DNA from: an uncultured Selenomonadales bacterium
GTDB taxonomy: Bacteria; Bacillota; Negativicutes; Selenomonadales; Selenomonadaceae
DNA: 33,292 nucleotides
Assembly: GCA_946411735.1 (NCBI GenBank)
Contig: CAMKFB010000017.1
Span: forward strand, 1 to 33,292
Direction: 5' to 3'
This document shows positions 25,225-32,629 of the stretch, one piece after another (position 1 is the first letter of the stretch; every line of letters starts with the position of its first letter). The notes under the pieces are model-generated. The model was not told the DNA's origin, ran no database searches, and worked only from the letters and a program-made list of their open reading frames with translations. The position numbers and the translations under genes are program-made.

Positions 25225-25254
25225 AAAAAATGCCGATGCAATTGCGCACCGGCA
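25225..25254 (-). terminator. Terminator of the XRE/YaaW islet
   Basis: On the minus strand, TGCCGGTGC (25246-25254) pairs with GCATCGGCA (25231-25239) over a six-base loop, with one G-T pair, followed by TTTTTT. It closes the minus-strand gene run 25273-26908. Confidence 0.8.
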
Positions 25255-25272
25255 CATACTGTATTGAACGGA

Positions 25273-25458
25273 TTAGCCCTTACCGTGACGCTCATTCCAT
25301 TCTACTTGGGCTGCTGCTCTCAGATACTTATTGGTACTGTTTCTGACAACTTCGACCAACTCTTGATCACTCATGTTTGCAACTGCTCGTTGAGCCTCAA
25401 ATGCATTATCGATGAAATCTGAAATGCCATTGCGAATCGCATCACCGAAACTTCCCAT
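25273..25458 (-). CDS. Small uncharacterised protein, 61 aa
   Basis: Not recognised. The ATG at 25458 has a near-perfect AAGGAGGTG upstream, which supports translation; longer in-frame starts overlap the YaaW-like gene. The product is helical and amphipathic, with a first half MGSFGDAIRNGISDFIDNAF and then a Ser-Asp-Gln-Glu-Leu turn with a second helix (VVRNSTNKYLRAAAQVEW). No signal peptide or transmembrane stretch is seen. It is the last gene of the AT-richer four-gene islet and is followed at once by a terminator, so it may be a partner of the proteins encoded upstream. Confidence 0.65.
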   Translation of the reverse strand: MGSFGDAIRNGISDFIDNAFEAQRAVANMSDQELVEVVRNSTNKYLRAAAQVEWNERHGKG

Positions 25459-25492
25459 ACTGACACCTCCTTTGCAGTTAATGAGGAGCGAA

Positions 25493-26245
25493 TCACCTGA
25501 AGATAAAATTCTTCGCTTCCTCGTTCTGATAAACAGCGCGCATCGCCGCAATGTAGATGCACCCCGGAACCGTCACGCGATATGCCGGTCCCGCGAGATC
25601 CCATGCCGTCCACAATGCCGTCAGCGCCCAACCGATCGGACCGCTCAAGATACCGAGTGCTCTAGTTAACGAGGCATTCATTGCCAACGTGAGTCCGCGT
25701 CCGACAAACGCCTTCGCTATGGCATTCACCATCGTCACCATGATCTGATAAGACGCAAAGCCGCCTGCGCGGAATGCTCCGATTAACAGTGCCGACGTCG
25801 CCTGCGAGACCGGCATATTATCTTTACCGATCGACTTGAGCATGGCGCGCTTGTCATCATCGCCCATTTCCTCCCAAGCTTTTTCAAGTACCACCTCCAA
25901 AAGATTGTGTTCGATGTGTTCGATCGAGCGGCTCCGATTGAACGGAACATTCATCTGATCGCACACATCGCAAAGCACATCCTTATAGTATTTCCAATCG
26001 CTGAAAATCCTGAACGTATCGTTGCCGAACGCCACGAACTCGTAAGCGATTCTCTGAGTATACTTCTGATGATCGGGATGATATTTCTGGTAGTCGGCAT
26101 CGTCGGTGAGTTCCTCCGAAAAGTCGCCTTTATCGATAATGATGCGGACGAGAACTTCAAGCTCGTCATTTTTCATGTCGTCGAGAAATTCCAGCCCGAC
26201 AGTATACGGCGAGCCGCTGTCCCTGATTCTATCCAAAGCCGTCAC
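25493..26245 (-). CDS. YaaW/UPF0174-family protein with DUF3944-like N-terminus
   Basis: A 250-aa protein similar to E. coli YaaW (UPF0174). The N-terminal segment DDMKNDELEVLVRIIIDKG resembles DUF3944. The middle has the family block IEHNLLEVVLEKAWEEM, and the C-terminal half has a Gly/Ala-rich hydrophobic region (about 155-220) ending in AYRVTVPGCIYIAAMRAV, the strongest match to YaaW. The biochemical function of this family is not known to me. The start is read as GTG at 26245, 8 nt after the preceding stop. A GAGG lies about 12 nt upstream; a later ATG is possible. It belongs to the XRE islet. Confidence 0.75.
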   Translation of the reverse strand: MTALDRIRDSGSPYTVGLEFLDDMKNDELEVLVRIIIDKGDFSEELTDDADYQKYHPDHQKYTQRIAYEFVAFGNDTFRIFSDWKYYKDVLCDVCDQMNVPFNRSRSIEHIEHNLLEVVLEKAWEEMGDDDKRAMLKSIGKDNMPVSQATSALLIGAFRAGGFASYQIMVTMVNAIAKAFVGRGLTLAMNASLTRALGILSGPIGWALTALWTAWDLAGPAYRVTVPGCIYIAAMRAVYQNEEAKNFIFR

Positions 26246-26253
26246 TCCAATCT

Positions 26254-26580
26254 TTATCCTCTATCAAAATCTCGAGCGACTTTCCAACCGAAGTCCTCCG
26301 TCTGCTCGGCAGCTTTAAAACCGCGAATGACAGGAAGTCTCCGAGCTAAAAAGCCCAGTATCGAACTACCGCTGGTAAAATAATTCGTCACTATCGAAGC
26401 AGCCCTGGAAGTAGACATTGAAACATCGAACACATCCGCAAGCTCCATGACCATTTTTATTTGAAACGGCATGGCTCCATCTACGCCGGGAACCGGAATA
26501 GGAATCGAGCCTGCAACCAGAGCCGCATCCGCTGCATTTTTAATAATGCTTGCACACCTGTCCCTCTGATATTCTGTCAT
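26254..26580 (-). CDS. Small DUF697-like hydrophobic protein
   Basis: A 108-aa protein. Residues about 12-50 contain the DUF697-like signature of an Ala-rich stretch, IPIPVPGVDGAMPFQIKMV and a following ELADVF. In YcjF-type and GTPase-linked proteins this marks a domain that associates with membranes. Here it occurs without a GTPase domain. A Gly/Ser-rich loop with a hydrophobic segment follows (GSSILGFLARRLPVI). AAGGAGGTGATT, nearly a full anti-SD match, precedes the ATG. It ends 8 nt before the YaaW-like gene, so the two are surely co-translated. The similarity is from memory of motifs and is moderate. Confidence 0.65.
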   Translation of the reverse strand: MTEYQRDRCASIIKNAADAALVAGSIPIPVPGVDGAMPFQIKMVMELADVFDVSMSTSRAASIVTNYFTSGSSILGFLARRLPVIRGFKAAEQTEDFGWKVARDFDRG

Positions 26581-26608
26581 GCGAAATCACCTCCTTCCGA
26601 ATTGTCCT

Positions 26609-26908
26609 TTACTTGTCGATCGGCGCCCACCACATCTGTTTTTCCATGTCGCTGAACGTCACCAACAGCGTGAGATCAATCTGCAGACCGTCCGCGATGT
26701 CGATCAACAATGACAGCGACACATTGTCGTTGTACTGACCGCGCTCGAGCCGACTCAGCGTGCTCTCGCTGATGCACGAGCGCTTCGCCAATTCCTTCTG
26801 CGACAAGCCCCGCAACGTCCTGTAGTAGGCGATCTTTGCTCCGATCTGCTTAAACAAAATCTGCTTGCGCGGATCAACGACGCCGACCGGCTTTTTCGTT
26901 CCTCCCAA
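26609..26908 (-). CDS. XRE-family transcriptional regulator
   Basis: A 99-aa DNA-binding protein with one Cro/C1-type helix-turn-helix: IGAKIAYYRTLRGLSQKELAKRSCISESTLSRLERGQYNDNVSL contains the full five-helix pattern (about 22-66). There is no sensor or peptidase domain. The frame starts with TTG at 26908, 9 nt after AAGGAGG. An ATG in another frame lies just upstream (26911-26913) but gives a spurious product. It is the first gene of the islet and probably controls it; a -10-like GATAAT lies about 25 nt before the start. Confidence 0.85.
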   Translation of the reverse strand: MGGTKKPVGVVDPRKQILFKQIGAKIAYYRTLRGLSQKELAKRSCISESTLSRLERGQYNDNVSLSLLIDIADGLQIDLTLLVTFSDMEKQMWWAPIDK

Positions 26909-27049
26909 TTCATTCGTCCTCCTTCGGTATTATCACACACACCCGCCAAAATGTCTTGCCGTCCAATCGCCTAAATATGCTTGCCAGCCGCATAATCACT
27001 CCTTTTATCCGTTTTGATCGGAGGGCAATTCATTATTACCGCCGCCGGC

Positions 27050-27078
27050 TTGTCTTTCAAGCGGAAAAGTATTACACT
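27050..27078 (+). promoter_or_regulatory. Promoter of the larE-sbcD-sbcC operon
   Basis: TTGTCT (27050-27055), a 17 bp spacer and TACACT (27073-27078). The start would be near 27085, 30 nt before the larE start, whose ribosome-binding site is GGAGGG. Confidence 0.6.
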
Positions 27079-27114
27079 GTCGACAGCAATAAAACATCAT
27101 CGGAGGGACAAGTC

Positions 27115-27936
27115 ATGGCAGTCGGTCTGTTGGATAAAGTTGATGCACTTAAACACTATTTGCGCGAGCTCGAAAAAGTGGCGGTCGCCTTCTCGGGCGG
27201 CGTCGATTCTACCTTTTTATTGAAGGTCGCTCACGACGTTCTCGGCGATCAAGCCGTCGCCATCACCGCCACGGCCAATTTTTTCCCCGTGCGCGAACGC
27301 TCCGAGGCTCAAATGTTTTGCGCCGCCGAGGATATTCGTCAGTTCATTTTCGAGGTCGACGAAAATCTCATCGAAGGTTTTTGCGATAATCCCCCCGATC
27401 GCTGCTATCATTGCAAAAAATTTTTGTTCCGTCATATGAAACAAATCGCCGCCGAAAATGATCTCGGTTGCGTCGTCGACGGCTCCAATATGGATGATGC
27501 TAATGATTACCGCCCCGGCGCTCAAGCCATCGCCGAGCTCGACGTCAAGAGCCCGCTCAGATATGCCGGATTGTGGAAGGCGGAAATCAGATCGCTGTCG
27601 AAGGGATTCAAACTCTCGACGTGGGATAAGCCGTCTTTTGCATGTTTGGCGTCGAGATTCGTTTACGGCGAAAAAATCTCAGCAGAAAAATTGTCAATGG
27701 TCGATCGCGCCGAACGCTTTTTGATCAAGCGCGGCTTCCGTCAAGTTCGCGTCCGCATACACGATCGCCTCGCCCGCATCGAAGTCGAACCTCAAGATTT
27801 AGATCGGTTGATGGCAATCCGCGCAGAGCTGATCGAACGGTTTCAATTGCTCGGCTTTCAATACATCACACTCGACCTGCAGGGATATCGAACAGGCAGC
27901 ATGAATGAGCCGATCCTCGGAGGTGAGGCGCCATGA
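27115..27936 (+). CDS. larE: LarE-type ATP-dependent sulfur transferase
   Basis: A PP-loop enzyme of the LarE family, which adenylates and then adds sulfur to the pyridinium dithiocarboxylate precursor of the nickel-pincer nucleotide, the cofactor of lactate racemase. The 273-aa product has the PP-loop FSGGVDST (residues 26-33), CYHCKKFLF (C97 and C100), DGSNMDDANDYRPG and KPSFACLASRF (C177). The three cysteines are the pattern of [4Fe-4S]-type LarE rather than the single sacrificial-cysteine type. The ATG at 27115 follows GGAGGG; the longer frame from 26956 includes the promoter and is rejected. larA, larB and larC are not in the window. Its stop overlaps the sbcD start. Confidence 0.9.
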   Translation: MAVGLLDKVDALKHYLRELEKVAVAFSGGVDSTFLLKVAHDVLGDQAVAITATANFFPVRERSEAQMFCAAEDIRQFIFEVDENLIEGFCDNPPDRCYHCKKFLFRHMKQIAAENDLGCVVDGSNMDDANDYRPGAQAIAELDVKSPLRYAGLWKAEIRSLSKGFKLSTWDKPSFACLASRFVYGEKISAEKLSMVDRAERFLIKRGFRQVRVRIHDRLARIEVEPQDLDRLMAIRAELIERFQLLGFQYITLDLQGYRTGSMNEPILGGEAP

Positions 27937-29054
27937 GATTCATTCACACCTCCGATTGGCATCTGGGCAAAAGTCTCAAGGGCGAATCGCTCCTCGATGA
28001 CCAGGCTCATATCCTCGACGAGATCGTCCGCGCCGTCGACGAGCAAAAGGTTGACGCGATCATCATCGCCGGCGATATCTACGACCGCGGCGTCCCGCCC
28101 GCCGATGCCGTCGATCTTTTCAACGAAACGCTGATCAAACTCGCCGAGCGCCACATCAAAATTTTGTCCGTCGCCGGCAATCACGACAGCCCTCAGCGGC
28201 TCAATTTCGGCGCAAGTTTTTTTGAGCGCTCGAATTTTTTTATGCGCTCGCTCGTCCGCGCCGACGATGCGCCGATCGTCCTCGAAGATTGCTTCGGTCA
28301 AATTTATTTTTCGCTGATCCCTTACTTCGATCCGTCGAGAGTGCGCGCCGCTTTCGAGATCGACGACTGCATTTCTTACGACGAGGCGGGCGCCGTCATC
28401 ATCAATAATGCTCAATCCAAAATTCCGCGCGGAGCTCGAGCCGTCGCCGTCGCTCACGCCTTCATCACCGGCGGCGAACGCTCCGACTCCGAATTGCAAT
28501 CCGTCGGCGGCGCCGATAATGTTAGCGCGGCTCATTTCGATCGATATAACTACGTCGCGCTCGGGCATCTGCACAAACATCAGCCCATGGGGCGCGCAAT
28601 CCGTTACAGCGGCTCACCGTTGAAATACTCCTTCGACGAGTGGCAACATCGCAAGGGGCTGTTAAGCGTCGAGCTCGACGGCGAAGGGCGCGCGGCGATC
28701 GAATTTTTACCGTTGACGCCGAAACACGACCTGCTCGTGCTCGAGGACACCATCGACAACATCTTAAAGAGCGCGCCGTCGACGGATTACATGGCGGTTC
28801 GATTGACCGACAGAACGCCGGTGCTCAACGCGCGCGAAAAACTTGAGACGAAATTTCCGAGCGTGCTGTCGATCGAAAGAATCGGGCTCAATTGGCAGTC
28901 GACGGATGGAGAAATGCGGCGCCCCGAGGGAAGGTCGATGCTCGAGGATTTTCGAGATTTTTACGAGTATCAAACGGGCGAGACGATGTCGGCGGAAGAA
29001 GAGGCGGCGATGAAAAAATTTTTTGCGGCGCTCGACGAGGAGGCGGAGCTATGA
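27933..29054 (+). CDS. sbcD: Exonuclease subunit SbcD
   Basis: The Mre11-type nuclease subunit of SbcCD, which cuts hairpins and blocked DNA ends during repair and replication. The 373-aa product carries the calcineurin-like phosphoesterase metal motifs: TSDWHLGK at the N-terminus, AGDIYDRG near 46, AGNHDSP near 80, VAHAFITGG near 170 and ALGHLHKHQ near 208. The start ATG overlaps the larE stop (ATGA), and the stop overlaps the sbcC start in the same way. The C-terminal capping region includes EYQTGETMSAEEE. Confidence 0.96.
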   Translation: MRFIHTSDWHLGKSLKGESLLDDQAHILDEIVRAVDEQKVDAIIIAGDIYDRGVPPADAVDLFNETLIKLAERHIKILSVAGNHDSPQRLNFGASFFERSNFFMRSLVRADDAPIVLEDCFGQIYFSLIPYFDPSRVRAAFEIDDCISYDEAGAVIINNAQSKIPRGARAVAVAHAFITGGERSDSELQSVGGADNVSAAHFDRYNYVALGHLHKHQPMGRAIRYSGSPLKYSFDEWQHRKGLLSVELDGEGRAAIEFLPLTPKHDLLVLEDTIDNILKSAPSTDYMAVRLTDRTPVLNAREKLETKFPSVLSIERIGLNWQSTDGEMRRPEGRSMLEDFRDFYEYQTGETMSAEEEAAMKKFFAALDEEAEL

Positions 29055-31717
29055 GACCGATTCGATTGAAGTTGGAGGCGTTCGGACCGTACGTCAAGGC
29101 GCTCGATATCGATTTCGACGCCAAGCTCGACGGCGAGAAATTTTTTCTGATTCACGGCGCGACGGGCTCCGGCAAGACCACGCTCCTCGACGCGATCTGT
29201 TTCGCGCTATACGGTTCGAGCGCGGGCGGGGAGCGCGACGGCACGATGATGCGCTCCGAATATGCCGCGCCCCGTCAAGAGACTTACGTCGAGTTTACTT
29301 TCGCGCTCAAGGATAAAGTCTACCGCGTCCGTCGAACTCCCAAATACGATAAGCCCCGCTCCCGCGGCGTGGGCTTGACGACCGTCGCCGCCAACGCCGA
29401 CCTTTACCGCCTCGACGATTCCCGCGCGGAGCTGATTGCCACCGGCGCCTCGAATGTCACGAATCGGATCGAAGAATTGATCGGCTTCAAATGCGATCAG
29501 TTTCGGCAGGTGATAGTGCTGCCGCAGGGCGATTTCAAACGGTTTTTGAAGGCGGGCTCCCGCGAGCGCGAGACGATCCTGACTATATTATTCAAAACGG
29601 AGCTGTATCGACGGGCGGAGGAAATGTTGAAGGCGCGGTCGTCGGAGCTCAAGCGCGGCTACGAACTGAAAACGCATGAGCGGACGACGCATTTGACAGA
29701 GGCGGGCGCGCGCGACGAATCGGAGCTGGCGACAATGATCGCGGCGCTCGAGGAGGAAATGCGCACGCTCGAGACAACGGTCACTCAACTAAAAAAGGAG
29801 CGCGACGATCTCAACAGAAAATCGATCGAAGGTCAGGCGCTCGAAAAAATGTTCGCGGAGCTCGAGACGAAAACGGCGGAAAAAATTTCGGCGGAGGCAA
29901 CGTTGAAGCAGTTGCAGGCGCAATTGCAGGCGGCACGAACGGAGTATGATCGACGGCGTGCGGAGGAATCGGAGCGGCGCGCGATCGATCAACGGCTGAC
30001 GGAACTTCGGCGTGTGCGGGCAAAACTTGAGGAGCTCAAGACGGCGATCGCCAACCTTGCGACGGACGAAAAAACTCTCGCGCGGGCGGAATCGACGCTG
30101 ATCGAGCGCCAAAATCGCGCGCTGCTTTACGAACAGCGGCTGCAATTTTTGTTGGACGAGGAGAAAAAAAATATAGCGGGCGCGGGCAAAGTCGAGGAGG
30201 CGCGGCGGCGACTCGAGGAATGTCGACGGCGCGATCAATCGATGGAGGCGCTCGAAAAATTGAGCGATGAGGTGAAACGCGCGGAGGCGTCCGTTAAAAA
30301 TCTCGAGGCGGAGCGCGCGGCTCAACAAAAGGCGCTCAATCGATTGCGGCATCTGTCGATGGAAGGGCGCGCGGCGATGTTGGCGGCAACGTTGGTCGAA
30401 GGCGAACCTTGCCCGGTGTGCGGCTCGAGGGAGCATCCGAAGCCGACAGTGAGCGAGGAGTTGATCCCGACCGACGACGAGATCGAACGCGCCGAAAAAT
30501 CGCTCCGATCGATCGAAACGAAAAAGTTGGAGGCGGATAAAAATTGCGCGGCGCTGACGGCAGAGTTGGAATTAAAACGCGCGGAGCTGGCGCGGCAATC
30601 GGAATTGATCTCGACGGCGCGGGCGCAAGAGGAATTGGACGCGGCGCTCAAATCGAAAGACACGCTGGAGGATTGTCGGCAACGGATCGAGAAGGGAAAA
30701 AATTTTGTCGAGGGCGCGCGACTTGAGCGCGACTCTCAACAGCGGCTGGTGACGGAGCAAGCGGCGCGAACGGCGGCGGCGCGGCGCAGCGTCGAAGAAA
30801 AGCAGCGGACGATCATGGAGGGCTACAACGCGACCGACGAGGCGCGGGTATTCACCGACATCGAGCGGTTGAAGGTGCAACTCGAAGAGATGACGCGGGC
30901 GTGGCAAAATGCCGATCGACGGTTTCATAAGCTCGAGAAAGAGTCGGCGGCGGCTTCTGAGCGGCGACGGTCGCTCGAAGAACGGCGTTCGGAGTTGGCG
31001 CGGCAATTGGATGGGCGGGAGCGCCCCGATGTCGAACAGCTCCGCGCGGAGGCTCAACGGGCGGAGGAGGCGTTCGTCGAGGGCACCAAGCGGACGACGC
31101 AACTTTCGGAGCGGCTCAAGACGTTGCTCGATCGTCGTGAGAAATTGTCGCGGCTGTCGGAGGAGTTGCGTTCGCTCGAGGCGGAGTATAAAATTTGGTC
31201 AAAGCTGTCGAGCGTGGCGAACGGGAGCGTATCGTTTTCGCGCTACGTGTTACACGCGATGTTCAAGGACATCATCGACGAGGCGAACAATCGGCTGTGG
31301 ATTATGAGCGGGCATCGATACAGGTTGAGCGATCGAAGGATCGCGAAAGATGCGCGGCGGCTGTCGGGCTTGGAGCTGGAGATTTACGACGAGTACACGG
31401 GCTCGAGGCGCGACGTTGAAACGCTGTCGGGCGGCGAAGCATTTTTGGCGTCGTTGGCGCTGGCGCTGGGTCTGGCGGATGTGGTGCAAAACCACGCGGG
31501 CGGCGTCAAGCTCGACACGATTTTCATCGACGAAGGCTTTGGCACGCTCGACAGCGAAACGCTCAACATGGCAATCCGCTCGCTGATGGATTTGCAGAAG
31601 GGCGGGCGGTTGGTCGGGATCATCTCGCACGTCGAGGAGCTCAAGCAGCGCATTCCGATCCGATTGGAGGTCGTCAAAAGTCGGCGCGGGAGTGTTGCGA
31701 TGTTCCGTCGACAGTAG
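29051..31717 (+). CDS. sbcC: Exonuclease subunit SbcC (Rad50-type ATPase)
   Basis: The ATPase and tethering subunit of SbcCD. The 888-aa product has Walker A GATGSGKTT (about 36-44), a long coiled coil broken by the zinc hook CPVC (C454 and C457), a second coil, then the ABC signature LSGGE (792-796) and Walker B with the catalytic Glu in FIDEGFGTLD (about 825-834). It is shorter than E. coli SbcC (over 1000 aa), mainly through shorter coils. The start is the ATG overlapping the sbcD stop; an upstream in-frame start at 28892 lies inside sbcD. It is followed 17 nt later by a AAA ATPase gene. Confidence 0.96.
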   Translation: MRPIRLKLEAFGPYVKALDIDFDAKLDGEKFFLIHGATGSGKTTLLDAICFALYGSSAGGERDGTMMRSEYAAPRQETYVEFTFALKDKVYRVRRTPKYDKPRSRGVGLTTVAANADLYRLDDSRAELIATGASNVTNRIEELIGFKCDQFRQVIVLPQGDFKRFLKAGSRERETILTILFKTELYRRAEEMLKARSSELKRGYELKTHERTTHLTEAGARDESELATMIAALEEEMRTLETTVTQLKKERDDLNRKSIEGQALEKMFAELETKTAEKISAEATLKQLQAQLQAARTEYDRRRAEESERRAIDQRLTELRRVRAKLEELKTAIANLATDEKTLARAESTLIERQNRALLYEQRLQFLLDEEKKNIAGAGKVEEARRRLEECRRRDQSMEALEKLSDEVKRAEASVKNLEAERAAQQKALNRLRHLSMEGRAAMLAATLVEGEPCPVCGSREHPKPTVSEELIPTDDEIERAEKSLRSIETKKLEADKNCAALTAELELKRAELARQSELISTARAQEELDAALKSKDTLEDCRQRIEKGKNFVEGARLERDSQQRLVTEQAARTAAARRSVEEKQRTIMEGYNATDEARVFTDIERLKVQLEEMTRAWQNADRRFHKLEKESAAASERRRSLEERRSELARQLDGRERPDVEQLRAEAQRAEEAFVEGTKRTTQLSERLKTLLDRREKLSRLSEELRSLEAEYKIWSKLSSVANGSVSFSRYVLHAMFKDIIDEANNRLWIMSGHRYRLSDRRIAKDARRLSGLELEIYDEYTGSRRDVETLSGGEAFLASLALALGLADVVQNHAGGVKLDTIFIDEGFGTLDSETLNMAIRSLMDLQKGGRLVGIISHVEELKQRIPIRLEVVKSRRGSVAMFRRQ

Positions 31718-31734
31718 GAAAGGACGTGATTGCA

Positions 31735-32580
31735 ATGCCGATTGACACCAAGGGGACGGTCGAGCCGAAAAAGGCGGCGGAGGAGGAAATTTTTATACCG
31801 GAGGAGCCGCGCTACACGCTCGAGGACATCATCCTACCGCGCTCGACGAAGGATCAGCTGCTCGACGTGTCGACCTACGCGGAGAACTCGCATCGGGTTT
31901 TCGAGTTATGGGGATTCAAGAATACGCATCGATTTTCGAAACGGATCGGCGTCAATCTCTACGGCGCTCCGGGCACGGGCAAAACGATGGCGGCGCACGC
32001 GATTGCTCACAAGCTCGGCAAAAAAATTTTGATCATCAACTACGCGGATATCGAGTCGAAATACGTCGGCGAAACTCCGAAAAATATTCGGCGGGCGTTC
32101 GAGGCGGCGCAAAAAACCGGCAGTATTTTGTTCTTCGACGAGGCGGACGCGATCCTCAGCAAGCGCGTCACGAATATGACGCAGGCGGTCGATGTGAGCG
32201 TCAACCAGACGCGCTCGGTGATGCTGATGCTGATGAACGAGTATCAGGACTTTATAATTTTCGCGACGAATTTCATCGAGAACTTCGACCCGGCGTTCAT
32301 GCGGCGCATTTCCGTCCACATCAAATTCGAGTTGCCGGACGAAGAATGTCGGCGTCGACTGTGGCGAATGTATATCCCGACGGCGGCGCCCAATAACATT
32401 GATATTGACAAATTGGCGGCGGATTACGAAGGGCTGTCGGGCTCGGACATATCGAACGCGATGCTGAACGCGGCATTCAAGGCGGCGCGCTTGGAAGCGA
32501 ATGAGATCGACGAAGCGCTCGTGCGGGAGATGGTCGACAACATCATCGCAAGCAAGGCGGCGAACCAAGGCGATCGTTGA
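31735..32580 (+). CDS. Stand-alone AAA family ATPase
   Basis: A single-domain classic AAA ATPase, 281 aa. Walker A is GAPGTGKT (77-84), the pore-loop-like KYVG follows at 109-112, Walker B is SILFFDEADA (130-139) with E136, the second region of homology is NFDPAFMRR with candidate arginine fingers R190 and R191, and a C-terminal lid carries GLSGSDISNAML. The aromatic pore loop implies threading of a polypeptide. There is no protease domain. The N-terminal ~70 residues carry no recognised adaptor domain. The start could also be the GTG at 31726, which is very close to AGGAAAGG. It is the last gene behind larE-sbcDC. Its role is unknown; remodelling of a protein complex is the safest guess. Confidence 0.85.
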   Translation: MPIDTKGTVEPKKAAEEEIFIPEEPRYTLEDIILPRSTKDQLLDVSTYAENSHRVFELWGFKNTHRFSKRIGVNLYGAPGTGKTMAAHAIAHKLGKKILIINYADIESKYVGETPKNIRRAFEAAQKTGSILFFDEADAILSKRVTNMTQAVDVSVNQTRSVMLMLMNEYQDFIIFATNFIENFDPAFMRRISVHIKFELPDEECRRRLWRMYIPTAAPNNIDIDKLAADYEGLSGSDISNAMLNAAFKAARLEANEIDEALVREMVDNIIASKAANQGDR

Positions 32581-32589
32581 CAAAAAAAG

Positions 32590-32613
32590 AATCCGCGCGA
32601 AGCGGATTTTTTT
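32590..32613. terminator. Terminator after the AAA ATPase gene
   Basis: AATCCGC (32590-32596), loop GCGAA, GCGGATT (32602-32608), then TTTTT. The stretch AAAAAAAG before it lets it also serve the convergent gnd gene. Confidence 0.88.
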
Positions 32614-32629
32614 ATCGGTCGAGTGTCGA

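Noticed and set aside
25066-26950. Integrated mobile element with att sites at the tRNA gene
   Set aside because: No integrase is present and no second copy of the tRNA 3' end was found at the far side of the islet, so an integrative element is not supported, though the composition shift remains.
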